Shown in pieces: positions 28,412-37,272 of a stretch of 64,000 nucleotides of DNA; position 1 is the stretch's first letter; each line of letters opens with the position of its first letter. Position numbers and translations under genes: made by a program. This stretch comes from Nitrosopumilus sp. (GTDB lineage Archaea; Thermoproteota; Nitrososphaeria; Nitrososphaerales; Nitrosopumilaceae), in assembly GCF_025698945.1 (NCBI RefSeq), contig NZ_JAILWM010000001.1, positions 186,001 to 250,000 on the forward strand, read 5' to 3'. The notes under the pieces are model-generated. The model had not been told where the DNA came from. It saw only the letters and a list, made by a program, of their open reading frames with translations, and made no database searches.

Positions 28412-29137
28412 TTGCAAATCATCCCACTTCATTTGGATAAAGAAATTGATACATCTGATGATGTATCAGAAATAATTCTGAATCTCTCTGAAATAAGTGA
28501 TGGTGATATTTTGGTCATAGCACAAAAAATTATCTCAAAACAAGAAGGAAGAATTGTTAATTTGGATACAGTATCCCCATCTTTGTTGGCCAGTGGAATT
28601 GGCTCTCAATATCAAAAAGATCCTAGGATAATTGAATTGATTTTATCTGAAACAAAACGTATTGTTCGAATGAAAAATGGAATAATCATTGTAAGAACAA
28701 ATGATGATTTTATTTGTGCCAACGCTGGTGTTGATGAAAGTAATGTGAAGAATGGATTTGCCACGCTACTTCCACTTAATTCAGATGAATCTGCATATCG
28801 TATACGAAAGAAAATTTATGAAAAAACTAAAAAAAATGTTGGAGTGATAATTACTGATACATTTGGACGCCCATTTCGTATGGGTCAGACCAACTGTGCA
28901 ATAGGAGTTTCCGGACTCCTACCAATCCTTGATTATGCTGGAATGAAAGATTCATTTGGAAAAATTATGCGTGTTTCGGCAATTGCTGTAGCTGATGAAA
29001 TTTCTTCTGCAGCAGAATTGGTTATGGGTAAAGTTTCAAAATGCCCTATTGCTATTGTTCGTGGTTACTCTTTTAACGAATCTGACAATTCATCTAAAGA
29101 ATTGATACGACCAGAAAATGAAGATCTCTTTAGATGA
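28412..29137 (+). CDS. cofE: Coenzyme F420-0:L-glutamate ligase (CofE)
   Basis: A 241-residue protein with TTG start. CofE-family features are DGDILVIAQKIISKQEG near residues 30-47, ICANAGVDESN, GVIITDTFGRPFRMGQTNCAIGVSG and the C-terminal SAAELVMGK. It adds glutamate to F420-0. It follows the HAD gene on the same strand by about 30 nt. Presence implies F420 cofactor synthesis. Confidence 0.9.
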   Translation: MQIIPLHLDKEIDTSDDVSEIILNLSEISDGDILVIAQKIISKQEGRIVNLDTVSPSLLASGIGSQYQKDPRIIELILSETKRIVRMKNGIIIVRTNDDFICANAGVDESNVKNGFATLLPLNSDESAYRIRKKIYEKTKKNVGVIITDTFGRPFRMGQTNCAIGVSGLLPILDYAGMKDSFGKIMRVSAIAVADEISSAAELVMGKVSKCPIAIVRGYSFNESDNSSKELIRPENEDLFR

Positions 29138-29189
29138 ACTTACTTTTTTCAATAGGATTATAATCTAAAGAAGAAAATTTCATGTGAAA

Positions 29190-30104
29190 ATGCCAATTAA
29201 AGCTGAACTGCACTGTCATAACTCTTTTTCAAATTTCCATGTAGGTGATGATGAGCCTCCCTATGATTGTAATATTTCTATAAGAGAACAACTTGAAAGA
29301 TCCTATAATTTAGGATTAGATGCAATTTTTGTTACAAATCATAACACGCTTGATGGATATCATCAATTATTAGAATACAAAAACGATCACCAGAAATTCA
29401 AAAACATTGATGTTTTCCCTGCAGAAGAAATCACAACAAATACTGGCGCACATGTACTTGCTTATGGAATACATGAAGCTATTTCTCCTGGACTCTCTCT
29501 TGATGAAATAATAGACGAGGTGAGAAAACAGGGAGGTGTTTCATCTGCTCCTCATCCGTTTAGCCTCCTTGATGCTTTAAGAAATGATGCAAAAAAATGT
29601 GACATGGTTGAAGTTTTCAATAGTAATAATGTTGATGTTCTCTCAAATGCCAAGGCCACAGAATTTGCATTGGATAATAAAATGATTCAAGTAGCAGGAA
29701 GTGATTCTCATGTACTATCCACCTTAGGCAGATGTGTGAATGTAATTGATTCAGAAAATAATCTAGATGATATTTTATATTCCATGAAGCGAGGAAAAAT
29801 CGAAATTTCTCAGACTGGGTATGCTTTACAAAATGAGACACTTGATCATCTCAAATACAAAATAAATAATTCTAAAGAATATCTTGTAGATTATATCTCT
29901 GAACATTACCCAAATGCTAAATGGCTTTTGACATTGATGTTGAGAATCTACGATTCAAATCAAAACAGTCATGTCTGGTCTTTGTTTTATAAAATTGCAA
30001 TTTATTTAATGAAAAGAATTTCCAAAAAAATAAACTTTCAAAATCATGATCCTAGTTTTATGAAAGACAGAAATTTAGCTACTATGTTCAAAATGGCTTT
30101 ATAA
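29190..30104 (+). CDS. PHP-domain metal-dependent phosphoesterase
   Basis: About 304 residues (ATG 29190; in-frame GTG at 29184). The N-terminal PHP domain has metal-binding motifs ELHCHNSFS, VTNHNT, PAEEIT, SAPHPFS and AGSDSH. Similar stand-alone PHP proteins hydrolyse nucleotide or nucleic-acid phosphoesters, but the substrate is unknown here. The C-terminal 90 residues are a helical extension ending KDRNLATMFKMAL. Confidence 0.8.
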   Translation: MPIKAELHCHNSFSNFHVGDDEPPYDCNISIREQLERSYNLGLDAIFVTNHNTLDGYHQLLEYKNDHQKFKNIDVFPAEEITTNTGAHVLAYGIHEAISPGLSLDEIIDEVRKQGGVSSAPHPFSLLDALRNDAKKCDMVEVFNSNNVDVLSNAKATEFALDNKMIQVAGSDSHVLSTLGRCVNVIDSENNLDDILYSMKRGKIEISQTGYALQNETLDHLKYKINNSKEYLVDYISEHYPNAKWLLTLMLRIYDSNQNSHVWSLFYKIAIYLMKRISKKINFQNHDPSFMKDRNLATMFKMAL

Positions 30105-30133
30105 TTTCAAGTAGGACAAGCTAAACTCGAATA

Positions 30134-30145
30134 GCTTTTAATATG
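30134..30145 (+). promoter_or_regulatory. Probable TATA box of tusA-cysM operon
   Basis: GCTTTTAATATG about 30-40 nt before the ATG at 30174. It is the only strongly AT-rich stretch at the expected distance. Confidence 0.35.
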
Positions 30146-30173
30146 ACAAAACGGCCTTCTTGAATTAGATACT

Positions 30174-30410
30174 ATGTCTGAATCAGCTGAAAAAAAATTA
30201 GATGCAACAGGATTATTTTGTCCTGAACCTGTCTTTAGAACAAAAATTGAAATCGAACGGATGCAAGTTGGTGAAACACTTACTGTGTCTGCCGATGATC
30301 CAGCTGCTGAAGATGATATTTCTAGATGGGTTACAAGAAATGGTCATGAATTACTTGATATGTCTAAAAATGGCGAAGTGATTACATTCAAAATTAAAAA
30401 GGTGAGATAG
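30174..30410 (+). CDS. TusA/SirA-family sulfurtransferase
   Basis: A 78-residue protein with the signature LDATGLFCPEPV, the catalytic sulfur carrier being Cys16 in the CPxP motif. TusA-like proteins carry persulfide sulfur. The stop is 8 nt before the cysteine synthase gene, so they form an operon; a role in sulfur transfer linked to cysteine metabolism is likely. Confidence 0.88.
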   Translation: MSESAEKKLDATGLFCPEPVFRTKIEIERMQVGETLTVSADDPAAEDDISRWVTRNGHELLDMSKNGEVITFKIKKVR

Positions 30411-30418
30411 TCAACATT

Positions 30419-31411
30419 ATGACTACTGTTGCTGATACTGATGTTTTAAATCGAGTTGGAAACACTCCTTTAGTCAAATTAGATTCTTTATCGCATAATT
30501 CCACTGAATTCTTTGCAAAATTGGAAGGTCACAATCCATTTGGTTCTGTTAAAGATAGAGCTGCATACTGGATGATTAAAGATGGTGAAGAAAGAGGAAT
30601 TTTAACTAAAGGTAAAAGTATCATAATTGAACCAACTTCTGGAAACACCGGAATTGCCTTAACTGGAATTGCCAATGTATTAGGATACAAAGTTGAGATA
30701 GTAATTCCAGAAAAAGCTAGTAATGAAACTAAAGAAATCATTAGAAATCTTGGCGCAAAAGTTTTTGAAACCAGCGATGATTTATGTCCAAAAGTTGGTG
30801 CAGGAACTGATCAGAGTATAGCCTTAGCTACATCCATTGCATCTTCAAGACCTGACACATATTATTCTCCAAACCAATATGCCAATGAGGCAAATTTTAA
30901 GGGGCATTATGTTGGTACTGGTCCTGAAATATGGAAACAAACAGAAGGTAAGGTCACTCACTTTTTTACTGGAGTTGGTACTGGAGGAACCATAACTGGA
31001 ATTGGAACTTTTCTAAAAGAAAAAAATCCTAATATCAAAATAATTGGATGTCAACCACAACAAAATCATCTCATTCAAGGTTGGAGAAATTTTGAAGAAT
31101 CTGCAAAACCTGATCTATTTTTAAAAAGAGAATCTGTTGTTGATGATTGGATTTCTGTAGATAATTCAGAAGCATTTTCAGTGGTTAAGGAAGTTTTTGA
31201 AAAAGACAGACTTCTGATCAGCCCTTCATCTGCAGCAGTATATGCCTGCATGAAAAAGTATTTCATAGATGGAGATGCATGTGTAGTGGGAATTTTTGCT
31301 GATGATGGAAGGAAATTCAAAAGTGTTTATGATACACAAAATATCATGACTGAAGACGAATTTGAAAATGCTCTAAAAGAAGCAAAACACATGTCTGAGT
31401 TAGCCTATTAG
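30419..31411 (+). CDS. Cysteine synthase family protein (CysK/CysM)
   Basis: A 330-residue PLP enzyme. The PLP lysine is in NPFGSVKDRAA, the substrate loop is PTSGNTGIAL and the phosphate loop GVGTGGTITG. It makes cysteine from an activated serine and sulfide or another sulfur donor. Pairing with a TusA-like protein suggests a protein-bound sulfur source is possible. The C-terminus overlaps the convergent gene by 4 nt. Confidence 0.87.
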   Translation: MTTVADTDVLNRVGNTPLVKLDSLSHNSTEFFAKLEGHNPFGSVKDRAAYWMIKDGEERGILTKGKSIIIEPTSGNTGIALTGIANVLGYKVEIVIPEKASNETKEIIRNLGAKVFETSDDLCPKVGAGTDQSIALATSIASSRPDTYYSPNQYANEANFKGHYVGTGPEIWKQTEGKVTHFFTGVGTGGTITGIGTFLKEKNPNIKIIGCQPQQNHLIQGWRNFEESAKPDLFLKRESVVDDWISVDNSEAFSVVKEVFEKDRLLISPSSAAVYACMKKYFIDGDACVVGIFADDGRKFKSVYDTQNIMTEDEFENALKEAKHMSELAY

Positions 31412-31944
31412 TTTTGATTCTCAATTAATTTTTTAAGATTTTTTTCATAAAATTCTCTAAAAAATGTATTCATATCCATTTCATGATGAAGACATTTGTT
31501 ACTTTGCTCTTTGATCTGATTTCTAATTTCTTTACTCCATTGACTTTGTTGTTTGTCTTTAGAATTTATTACAGATGGAGTTTCTTTGATTTTCTCCATT
31601 ATTTCTATTAATGATAATCCTAGTTGACGAAATTTACTTGTGCGTAATAAGAAAATTTGTGATTCTTCTTTATTTACTAAATTCATTAATGTGTATACTT
31701 GATTATAGTATTCCATTCCTTTTTCATTATATTTTTTGAAATCTTGAATTCTTTTTTCCCAGTATTCTTTGGATGTTTTTTCTTCTACTCTATAACTAAA
31801 CTGAATTTCACCTAACTCCATTCCTAATTTGGCAAGTTTTTCACTGTATTTTCTAGCCTCGTTTTTTAACTCATTTGGATCTTGGCTCACAATTTCTAAT
31901 TTTTCTTCCAACAATAAAGAGTTTAGATCTGTGATTTTTTCCAA
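31408..31944 (-). CDS. Coiled-coil hypothetical protein
   Basis: A 178-residue, Glu/Lys/Asn-rich protein that is almost entirely helical and likely coiled coil. There is no signal peptide. It overlaps the upstream zinc-binding gene by 22 nt, which in turn overlaps trxB, so the three form one transcription unit. Function unknown. Confidence 0.6.
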   Translation of the reverse strand: MEKITDLNSLLLEEKLEIVSQDPNELKNEARKYSEKLAKLGMELGEIQFSYRVEEKTSKEYWEKRIQDFKKYNEKGMEYYNQVYTLMNLVNKEESQIFLLRTSKFRQLGLSLIEIMEKIKETPSVINSKDKQQSQWSKEIRNQIKEQSNKCLHHEMDMNTFFREFYEKNLKKLIENQN

Positions 31945-32138
31945 AAATTCAATGATTTTTCCCCAAGTTCATTAATGCATTTTTCACATAATGAATCCCA
32001 TTCGTCTATTCCAATCTTTTCAAAATAATCTAATGACCACCTGTAAGTCGGAATTTTTCTATATTGAAATTGTTGTATTGTATAGATTTCTTTTTCTTTA
32101 AAATTCATCGAACATTTTTTGCATTGCGCATTCTTCAT
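31923..32138 (-). CDS. Small zinc-binding protein (hypothetical)
   Basis: A 71-residue protein with two Cys pairs, CKKC near residue 6 and CEKC near residue 50, separated by an aromatic-rich middle. This would bind one zinc. Its ATG overlaps the trxB stop (ATGA) and its end overlaps the coiled-coil gene, so it belongs to the trxB operon. Confidence 0.6.
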   Translation of the reverse strand: MKNAQCKKCSMNFKEKEIYTIQQFQYRKIPTYRWSLDYFEKIGIDEWDSLCEKCINELGEKSLNFWKKSQI

Positions 32139-33139
32139 TCTTTCTTATCTGAACTTTCAGTAAGATACTTGTCTAAATCAATTGCAGCCATGCATCCGTA
32201 TCCTGCTGCAGTAATTGCCTGTCTGTAATTTCTATCATGAACATCTCCGGCTGCAAAAACACCTTCTACATTTGTATGGGTTTTATTTTTAAGAACTATG
32301 TATCCTTCATCATCTAAGTCAATTTGACTTTTGAATAATTTTGTGTTTGGTTCATGACCAATTGCTACAAACAATCCTCCTACATCGAGAGTTGATTCTT
32401 CATTAGTTTTTAGATTTTTTAAAACTGCTTTTTGCATTTTTTGATCTCCTTTAATATCTACTACTGCTGAATCCCAGTGAAATTTTATTTTTTCATTATT
32501 GAATGCTCTTTCTTGCATCACTTTACTTGCTCTTAATTCATCTCTTCTATGAACAAGGTGAACCGTAGTTGCAAACTTTGTAAGAAAAGTAGCTTCTTCA
32601 ATTGCAGAATCTCCTCCGCCAACTACAACTAGTTCTTGATTTCTAAAAAATGGACCATCACATGTGGCACAATAAGATACTCCTTTCCCTGCAAAGGTTT
32701 TCTCGCCTTCTAAACCGATTTTTCGAGGATTTGCGCCCGTGGCAATAATTATTGCACGTCCTTCATACTCTTCTGAAGCTGTTAACACTTTGAATGGCTT
32801 GTGTCTGAAATCAACATCTACTGCCTCATCATCTACAATCGTTGTTCCCATTCTTTGAGACTGTTTTCGCATTTCAATCATTAAATCAGGACCCATGATC
32901 CCCTGCTCAAATCCCGGGTAATTTTCAACTTCAGTTGTATTTACTAACTGTCCTCCTGGAAGTATTCCTGACAAAATTAAAGTATCATATCCTGCTCTTG
33001 AACAATAAATTCCTGCGGTGTATCCTGCTGGTCCTGCGCCAATTATTACTACATCAAATTTTGTTTTCTTTTTATCTGGCATTTTTGGATTATCGTCATT
33101 AGTTTCTAGAACTACTGCTCCACTGTCTGCTGCCATCAT
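32135..33139 (-). CDS. trxB: Thioredoxin reductase
   Basis: A 334-residue flavoprotein. FAD motif VVIIGAGPAGYTAG (about 30-43), redox pair CATC in GVSYCATCDGPFF, NAD(P)H motif VVVGGGDSAIEEA with HRRDELRAS, and C-terminal FAD motif GVFAAGDVHD. It keeps thioredoxins reduced. There is a roughly 20-residue N-terminal extension; an internal Met (MPDKKK, residue 20) could be the true start. It leads an operon with two small proteins. Confidence 0.93.
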   Translation of the reverse strand: MMAADSGAVVLETNDDNPKMPDKKKTKFDVVIIGAGPAGYTAGIYCSRAGYDTLILSGILPGGQLVNTTEVENYPGFEQGIMGPDLMIEMRKQSQRMGTTIVDDEAVDVDFRHKPFKVLTASEEYEGRAIIIATGANPRKIGLEGEKTFAGKGVSYCATCDGPFFRNQELVVVGGGDSAIEEATFLTKFATTVHLVHRRDELRASKVMQERAFNNEKIKFHWDSAVVDIKGDQKMQKAVLKNLKTNEESTLDVGGLFVAIGHEPNTKLFKSQIDLDDEGYIVLKNKTHTNVEGVFAAGDVHDRNYRQAITAAGYGCMAAIDLDKYLTESSDKKE

Positions 33140-33186
33140 GATGATAAATCTCTTAAATTCAATAATTTAAGTGAATATCTTTTTAA

Positions 33187-33624
33187 TTACTTGTCTTTCA
33201 TTCTCAATAGTATCTGATCACAGACTCTTCGCATTTGTGAATCTGATCCTAGACTAGAAATTCTTACAATATCTGTTGTCGTAATTATTCCTATTATTTT
33301 TTCATCCTCTAATACTGGAAGTTTATGAATTGTTTTTTGTTTCATCATTTCAGATGCTTCCCAAATTGTTTCTTCTTGATCAATTGTTATTAACGGGGAT
33401 GACATAACCTCTGAAATTTCAGTAAATAATGGCCTTCCTTCGGCAGCCACTTTTGTAACAAAGTCTCTTTCTGTAACAATCCCTACTGGTTTTAAGTCAT
33501 CAGTGACAACTACACACCCTACATTGGATTTGTGCATTTTTTCTGCCGCCTCTTGAATTGATGTTGATTTATCTACAGTAAGTACATTTTTACTCATAAC
33601 TTGATTCACAAATGTACTATCCAT
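33187..33624 (-). CDS. CBS-domain pair protein
   Basis: A 145-residue protein of two CBS domains (VMSKNVLTVDKSTSIQEAAEKM... and VMSSPLITIDQEETIWEASEMM...). Such pairs bind adenosine nucleotides and sense energy state. It lies in a stress block with universal stress proteins and a four-CBS protein, suggesting regulation by nucleotide level. Confidence 0.88.
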   Translation of the reverse strand: MDSTFVNQVMSKNVLTVDKSTSIQEAAEKMHKSNVGCVVVTDDLKPVGIVTERDFVTKVAAEGRPLFTEISEVMSSPLITIDQEETIWEASEMMKQKTIHKLPVLEDEKIIGIITTTDIVRISSLGSDSQMRRVCDQILLRMKDK

Positions 33625-33704
33625 GAATACAATCTGGGAATCAATTATTTGAGATAAATTCTAAATTATCACTAGTGAAAATCAATTAAGATAATCATTG
33701 TAGC

Positions 33705-33712
33705 CTTTAAAG
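33705..33712 (+). promoter_or_regulatory. Probable TATA box of first uspA gene
   Basis: CTTTAAAG located 23-30 nt before the ATG at 33735, the usual distance for a leaderless archaeal transcript. Confidence 0.35.
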
Positions 33713-33734
33713 TTAAAACTTGATTAATTAATGC

Positions 33735-34166
33735 ATGGCAATTAAAACTAAAAAAATTCTGGTTCCACTTGATGGTTCAAAAAACTGTTTGAGAGGATTG
33801 GACATGGCTATCCATATAGCAAGGCAATCTCATGGTGTAATTATTGGATTAGCAGTAAAATCAGTGCCTGGAATATATGCCCTTCATCCTCTTGGTTTTC
33901 TTGATTTCAACTCTATGAAAGAAATCAAAAAAATAATAGAGCAAGCAAAAGTCAAGGCTGCGAAAAAAGGTATTCAACTTACAGGCAAAGTAATCGCTGG
34001 AGATCCTGGATATGATATTGCTAGATTTGCAAACAATTCTAAAAACGGAATAGATATGATAGTTATTGGCGCTAGAGGACGAGGCTCTGCAAAAGAATTT
34101 TTCTTGGGAAGTGTATCAAACTATGTTTTACATAAATCTAAAAAACCGGTATTAATTGTAAAATGA
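33735..34166 (+). CDS. Universal stress protein (UspA family)
   Basis: A 143-residue UspA domain: KILVPLDGSKN at the N-terminus and the ATP-binding loop GARGRGSAKEFFLGSVSNYV followed by PVLIVK at the C-terminus. It overlaps the next usp gene by 4 nt (ATGA). These proteins bind ATP and act in stress survival. Confidence 0.9.
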   Translation: MAIKTKKILVPLDGSKNCLRGLDMAIHIARQSHGVIIGLAVKSVPGIYALHPLGFLDFNSMKEIKKIIEQAKVKAAKKGIQLTGKVIAGDPGYDIARFANNSKNGIDMIVIGARGRGSAKEFFLGSVSNYVLHKSKKPVLIVK

Positions 34167-34600
34167 ATAGTTCCTCAAAAAATTCTTTTAAAAAAATTCT
34201 GGTTCCGCTTGATGGTTCAAAATATTCTATTAAAGCATTAAAACGCGCATGTGATTTTGTAAATTCCTTTGATTCCAAACTAGTTTTGATTTATGTTGTA
34301 GAAAAGTCATTATCCATTAATTTGCTTGATAGAAAAGAATATCTTGAAATTCTGAGAAAATTTGGAAAAAAAACCCTTGATCATGCAAATGATATTTTAT
34401 TGAAAAAAGGAATTCATGCTAAATCTATCTTAAAAGAAGGAAATATCGCACATGAAATAGACAAAGTTGCAAAAAATGAAAAATGTGATTTAATTATAGT
34501 TGGAAATAAAGGATTGAGCTCTGTAAGTCGATTCTTCTTGGGAAGTGTATCAAATAAACTGGCACAATCATCTTCAGTTTCTGTTTTGATTGTAAAGTGA
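34163..34600 (+). CDS. Universal stress protein (UspA family)
   Basis: A 145-residue UspA domain translationally coupled to the preceding usp. The N-terminus KKILVPLDGSKYSIKAL is nearly the same as its neighbour at DNA level, so these are a tandem duplication. The nucleotide loop is GNKGLSSVSRFFLGSVSNKL, ending VLIVK. Confidence 0.9.
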   Translation: MNSSSKNSFKKILVPLDGSKYSIKALKRACDFVNSFDSKLVLIYVVEKSLSINLLDRKEYLEILRKFGKKTLDHANDILLKKGIHAKSILKEGNIAHEIDKVAKNEKCDLIIVGNKGLSSVSRFFLGSVSNKLAQSSSVSVLIVK

Positions 34601-34602
34601 TC

Positions 34603-35457
34603 TTATTCTGCTAATGATCTTACGATATCTGATTTTGTGATTATTCCTACAAGTCTTGAGTTTTTTACAACTGGTAACCCGCTAATATTGTGTTTCATCA
34701 TTAACGTGACTGCTTTTTTTACATCCTCATCTGCTTCGACGGTAATTGGATTAGATGACATAATGTCTGTTGCATGAAATGGAAACAAGTAACTCATTTG
34801 ATTAGCGTGAGATTCTGCTAATCCTTTTTTAAATTTGTAATCTTGCACTTCTTTAGGATCGGCTGAATCTGCTATCCACTGAGGAATCTTTGCAGGCACA
34901 AAATCCCTAAAAGTTATGATTCCAACAGGTTTATGATTTCTTTTAATAATCACCCTTGAGATCCCATATTTTAGCAGTAAATTCTCAACTAATAGAACTG
35001 GATCACTGGGTTCTGCTGTAATTAATTTTGTTTGCATTAATTTTGAGACTTTGTTTGATTGAACTTTTTTTGTAATGAAAACTCTCACAAGGTCTGTCTC
35101 AGTTACAATCCCCTCAAGAGTTTTATCTTTATTCAAAATTATCACGAGGCTAATCCTGTGTTTTTTCATCATTTTTGCACATTCTTGTACTGAATTGTCT
35201 CTCGTTAGTGTATACAATCTTTTTTGGATGAAATTTTTTGCTTTTACAGATTTAATGGGAACTGTTCCTAACTCATAAATTTTTTTTGCAATGTCTTTTT
35301 CTGTAATGACTCCAATCGGGATCTTTTTTTCTACAATGACAACTCGTTTAACTTTATTTTTTAATAAAATCTCACGTGTTTTTAAAAGTGATGTGTTAGG
35401 ACCAACTGTAATTGGCAATGTAATTAATTCTGATATTTTTAAATTCTTAAAATCCAC
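34603..35457 (-). CDS. Protein with four CBS domains
   Basis: A 284-residue protein built of four CBS motifs (LITLPITVGPNTSL; RLYTLTRDNSVQECAK; KLITAEPSDPVLLVE; IMSSNPITVEADEDVKKAV). It would bind up to four adenine nucleotides. It lies 2 nt from the end of the convergent usp gene. It has no attached effector domain. Confidence 0.85.
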   Translation of the reverse strand: MDFKNLKISELITLPITVGPNTSLLKTREILLKNKVKRVVIVEKKIPIGVITEKDIAKKIYELGTVPIKSVKAKNFIQKRLYTLTRDNSVQECAKMMKKHRISLVIILNKDKTLEGIVTETDLVRVFITKKVQSNKVSKLMQTKLITAEPSDPVLLVENLLLKYGISRVIIKRNHKPVGIITFRDFVPAKIPQWIADSADPKEVQDYKFKKGLAESHANQMSYLFPFHATDIMSSNPITVEADEDVKKAVTLMMKHNISGLPVVKNSRLVGIITKSDIVRSLAE

Positions 35458-35568
35458 AAAAATTCTATATTAATGTCTGATAAATATATCATTAGTAATT
35501 TCAGTGTTGAAAATCATGTTTGGTAATTGTTGTGTTGCTTTTTAATTCAAATTTTGTATAATTTTGTT

Positions 35569-35913
35569 ATGGGAGACAAAATACCTTTGTATGTTATAGG
35601 TTTGTCAAAGGATGAGCCTTCTAGTGAATACCTAATGTCCAAAATTGGCGCTGTGTTGGAAAAAACACAAAAAACAATCCCAAATATTATAGAGGCAAAA
35701 ATTTCAGTAGAGTCGCAAAACACCGAAGGAACAAGAACTAATTACGATGTAACTGCTAACATTAATACTTCAAAACATCATCTGATTTTTACAGAATCTG
35801 GATGGGATATTTTTAAAATCTCTGATGAATTGTGTAGGAAAATTGAACGAGAGCTTTTCAAAGATGATAATAAACGTCAACGAGAGAGTATTCGTAAAAA
35901 AGGTGAATTTTAA
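35569..35913 (+). CDS. Ribosome hibernation factor-like (HPF/RaiA-type) protein
   Basis: A 114-residue protein; I use the ATG at 35569 (MGDKIPLYVIGL) instead of a TTG 42 nt upstream. The layout of a two-stranded start, helix (MSKIGAVLEKTQ), three strands (IIEAKISVESQ; NYDVTANINTS; HLIFTESG) and final basic helix (ELCRKIERELFK) resembles the short HPF/RaiA fold that inactivates ribosomes during stress. It precedes a usp gene by 2 nt, which fits a stress role. The match is by eye. Confidence 0.5.
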   Translation: MGDKIPLYVIGLSKDEPSSEYLMSKIGAVLEKTQKTIPNIIEAKISVESQNTEGTRTNYDVTANINTSKHHLIFTESGWDIFKISDELCRKIERELFKDDNKRQRESIRKKGEF

Positions 35914-35915
35914 AA

Positions 35916-36347
35916 TTGTTTCAAAACATTCTAGTGCCTTTTGATTTATCAAGTCAATCTACACGTGCTTTCAAAGTAGCTTTGGATATTGCAAAAAAAT
36001 ATGGTTCTAAAATTACAACTCTGACTTGCCTTGAGGGTGATTCTTGGCATCACAAATATTATGATTCTAGAGCAGATGCTGAACTTATAAAAAAACAAAA
36101 CAAAGCTTCTAAAAAATACATTGAGCAATTGGAATCTCTTGCTAGAAAAAACAGTGTTTCTATGAAATCCAACATTATAAAATCTAAATCCGTTGTAAAT
36201 GATATTGTGATTTTTGCAAAATCTAGAAAACATGACCTTATAGTAATGGGTTCTCATGGAAGAACTGGTTTTGATAAAATGTTATTGGGAAGTGTTGCAA
36301 ACGGTGTTTCCCAAAAAACTAAATGCCCTGTTCTTATTGTAAAATAA
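35916..36347 (+). CDS. Universal stress protein (UspA family)
   Basis: A 143-residue UspA protein with TTG start directly after the HPF-like gene. N-terminus NILVPFDLSSQSTRAFKVAL; nucleotide loop GSHGRTGFDKMLLGSVANGV; C-terminus CPVLIVK. Third usp in a 2.6-kb stretch and probably cotranscribed with the HPF-like and MDH-like genes. Confidence 0.9.
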   Translation: MFQNILVPFDLSSQSTRAFKVALDIAKKYGSKITTLTCLEGDSWHHKYYDSRADAELIKKQNKASKKYIEQLESLARKNSVSMKSNIIKSKSVVNDIVIFAKSRKHDLIVMGSHGRTGFDKMLLGSVANGVSQKTKCPVLIVK

Positions 36348-36354
36348 GTAAAAT

Positions 36355-37272
36355 GTGGTATCTTTGATTTCAATTATCGGTAGCGGTCAAGTAGGATCCT
36401 CTATTGCATTTCTGTGCATGTCAAATGAAATTGATAATGTATTGTTGGTTAATAGAACCGAAGAAAAAGCAATTGGTGAGGCATTGGATATATCAAATTC
36501 AATTCCTTCCAGTTCAAAATTTTCTATTCGTGGTACATCTGATTATTCAAAATTGGTCGGCTCTGATATTGTAGTTGTTACTGCTAGTGTTGTTGGCTAT
36601 CAAAAAGATAGAACAGAAAATATAAGATCTCAGGTAAACATGATTAAAGAAATTGCAAAAAATGTTAAAGAGTTCTGTCCTTCTGCAATTGTTCTTATTG
36701 TTTCAAATCCTTTGGATGTTTTAACATATTATTTTCAAATCGAATCATGTTTTTCTCGATTTCGTGTTATTGGTATTGCATCTAGTCTTGATTCAAGTCG
36801 ATTTAGATATTTTATTTCAGAAAAATTTTCTGTTCCTCAATCCTCAGTTAGTAACGCATTGGTTCTTGGTGAACATGGTGATACAATGGTGCCTATTTTT
36901 TCTAAAGCTAAAGTCAGTGGTCGTAATCTCCTAGAACAAATAGATGAAACTGAAAGATCTTCTATTACTGGCAAGGTGAGAAATTATTGGAAACTATTAA
37001 GAAATTACAAGAGCAGATCTCAATTTGGAATAGCTAAAAATACCTATGATGTCATATCTGCAATAATTCATAAAAATGAATTAAAAATCCCTGCATCTAT
37101 CGTCTTAGAAGGGGAGTATGGAGTAAATAATGTCTCAATGGGGATTCCAGTAAAAATTAATCATACCGGAGTTGTTGAAATAGAAAAGATTGCACTTGAT
37201 AATTCTGAATCAGAACTATTAGCACTTTCTGCTAAAAAAATTCAGGATGATATTAAATCTGTCAAAATCTAG
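36355..37272 (+). CDS. Malate/lactate dehydrogenase family protein
   Basis: A 305-residue NAD-dependent 2-hydroxyacid dehydrogenase with GTG start. NAD motif IIGSGQVGSSIA, catalytic Asp/Arg helix SLDSSRFRYF and catalytic His in LGEHGDTMVP are present. The substrate loop reads VVGYQKDRTENIRSQ where MDHs usually have RKPGMxRxD, so the first substrate Arg is missing and the loop is shorter. Malate dehydrogenase is the likeliest function but specificity is uncertain. Confidence 0.78.
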   Translation: MVSLISIIGSGQVGSSIAFLCMSNEIDNVLLVNRTEEKAIGEALDISNSIPSSSKFSIRGTSDYSKLVGSDIVVVTASVVGYQKDRTENIRSQVNMIKEIAKNVKEFCPSAIVLIVSNPLDVLTYYFQIESCFSRFRVIGIASSLDSSRFRYFISEKFSVPQSSVSNALVLGEHGDTMVPIFSKAKVSGRNLLEQIDETERSSITGKVRNYWKLLRNYKSRSQFGIAKNTYDVISAIIHKNELKIPASIVLEGEYGVNNVSMGIPVKINHTGVVEIEKIALDNSESELLALSAKKIQDDIKSVKI

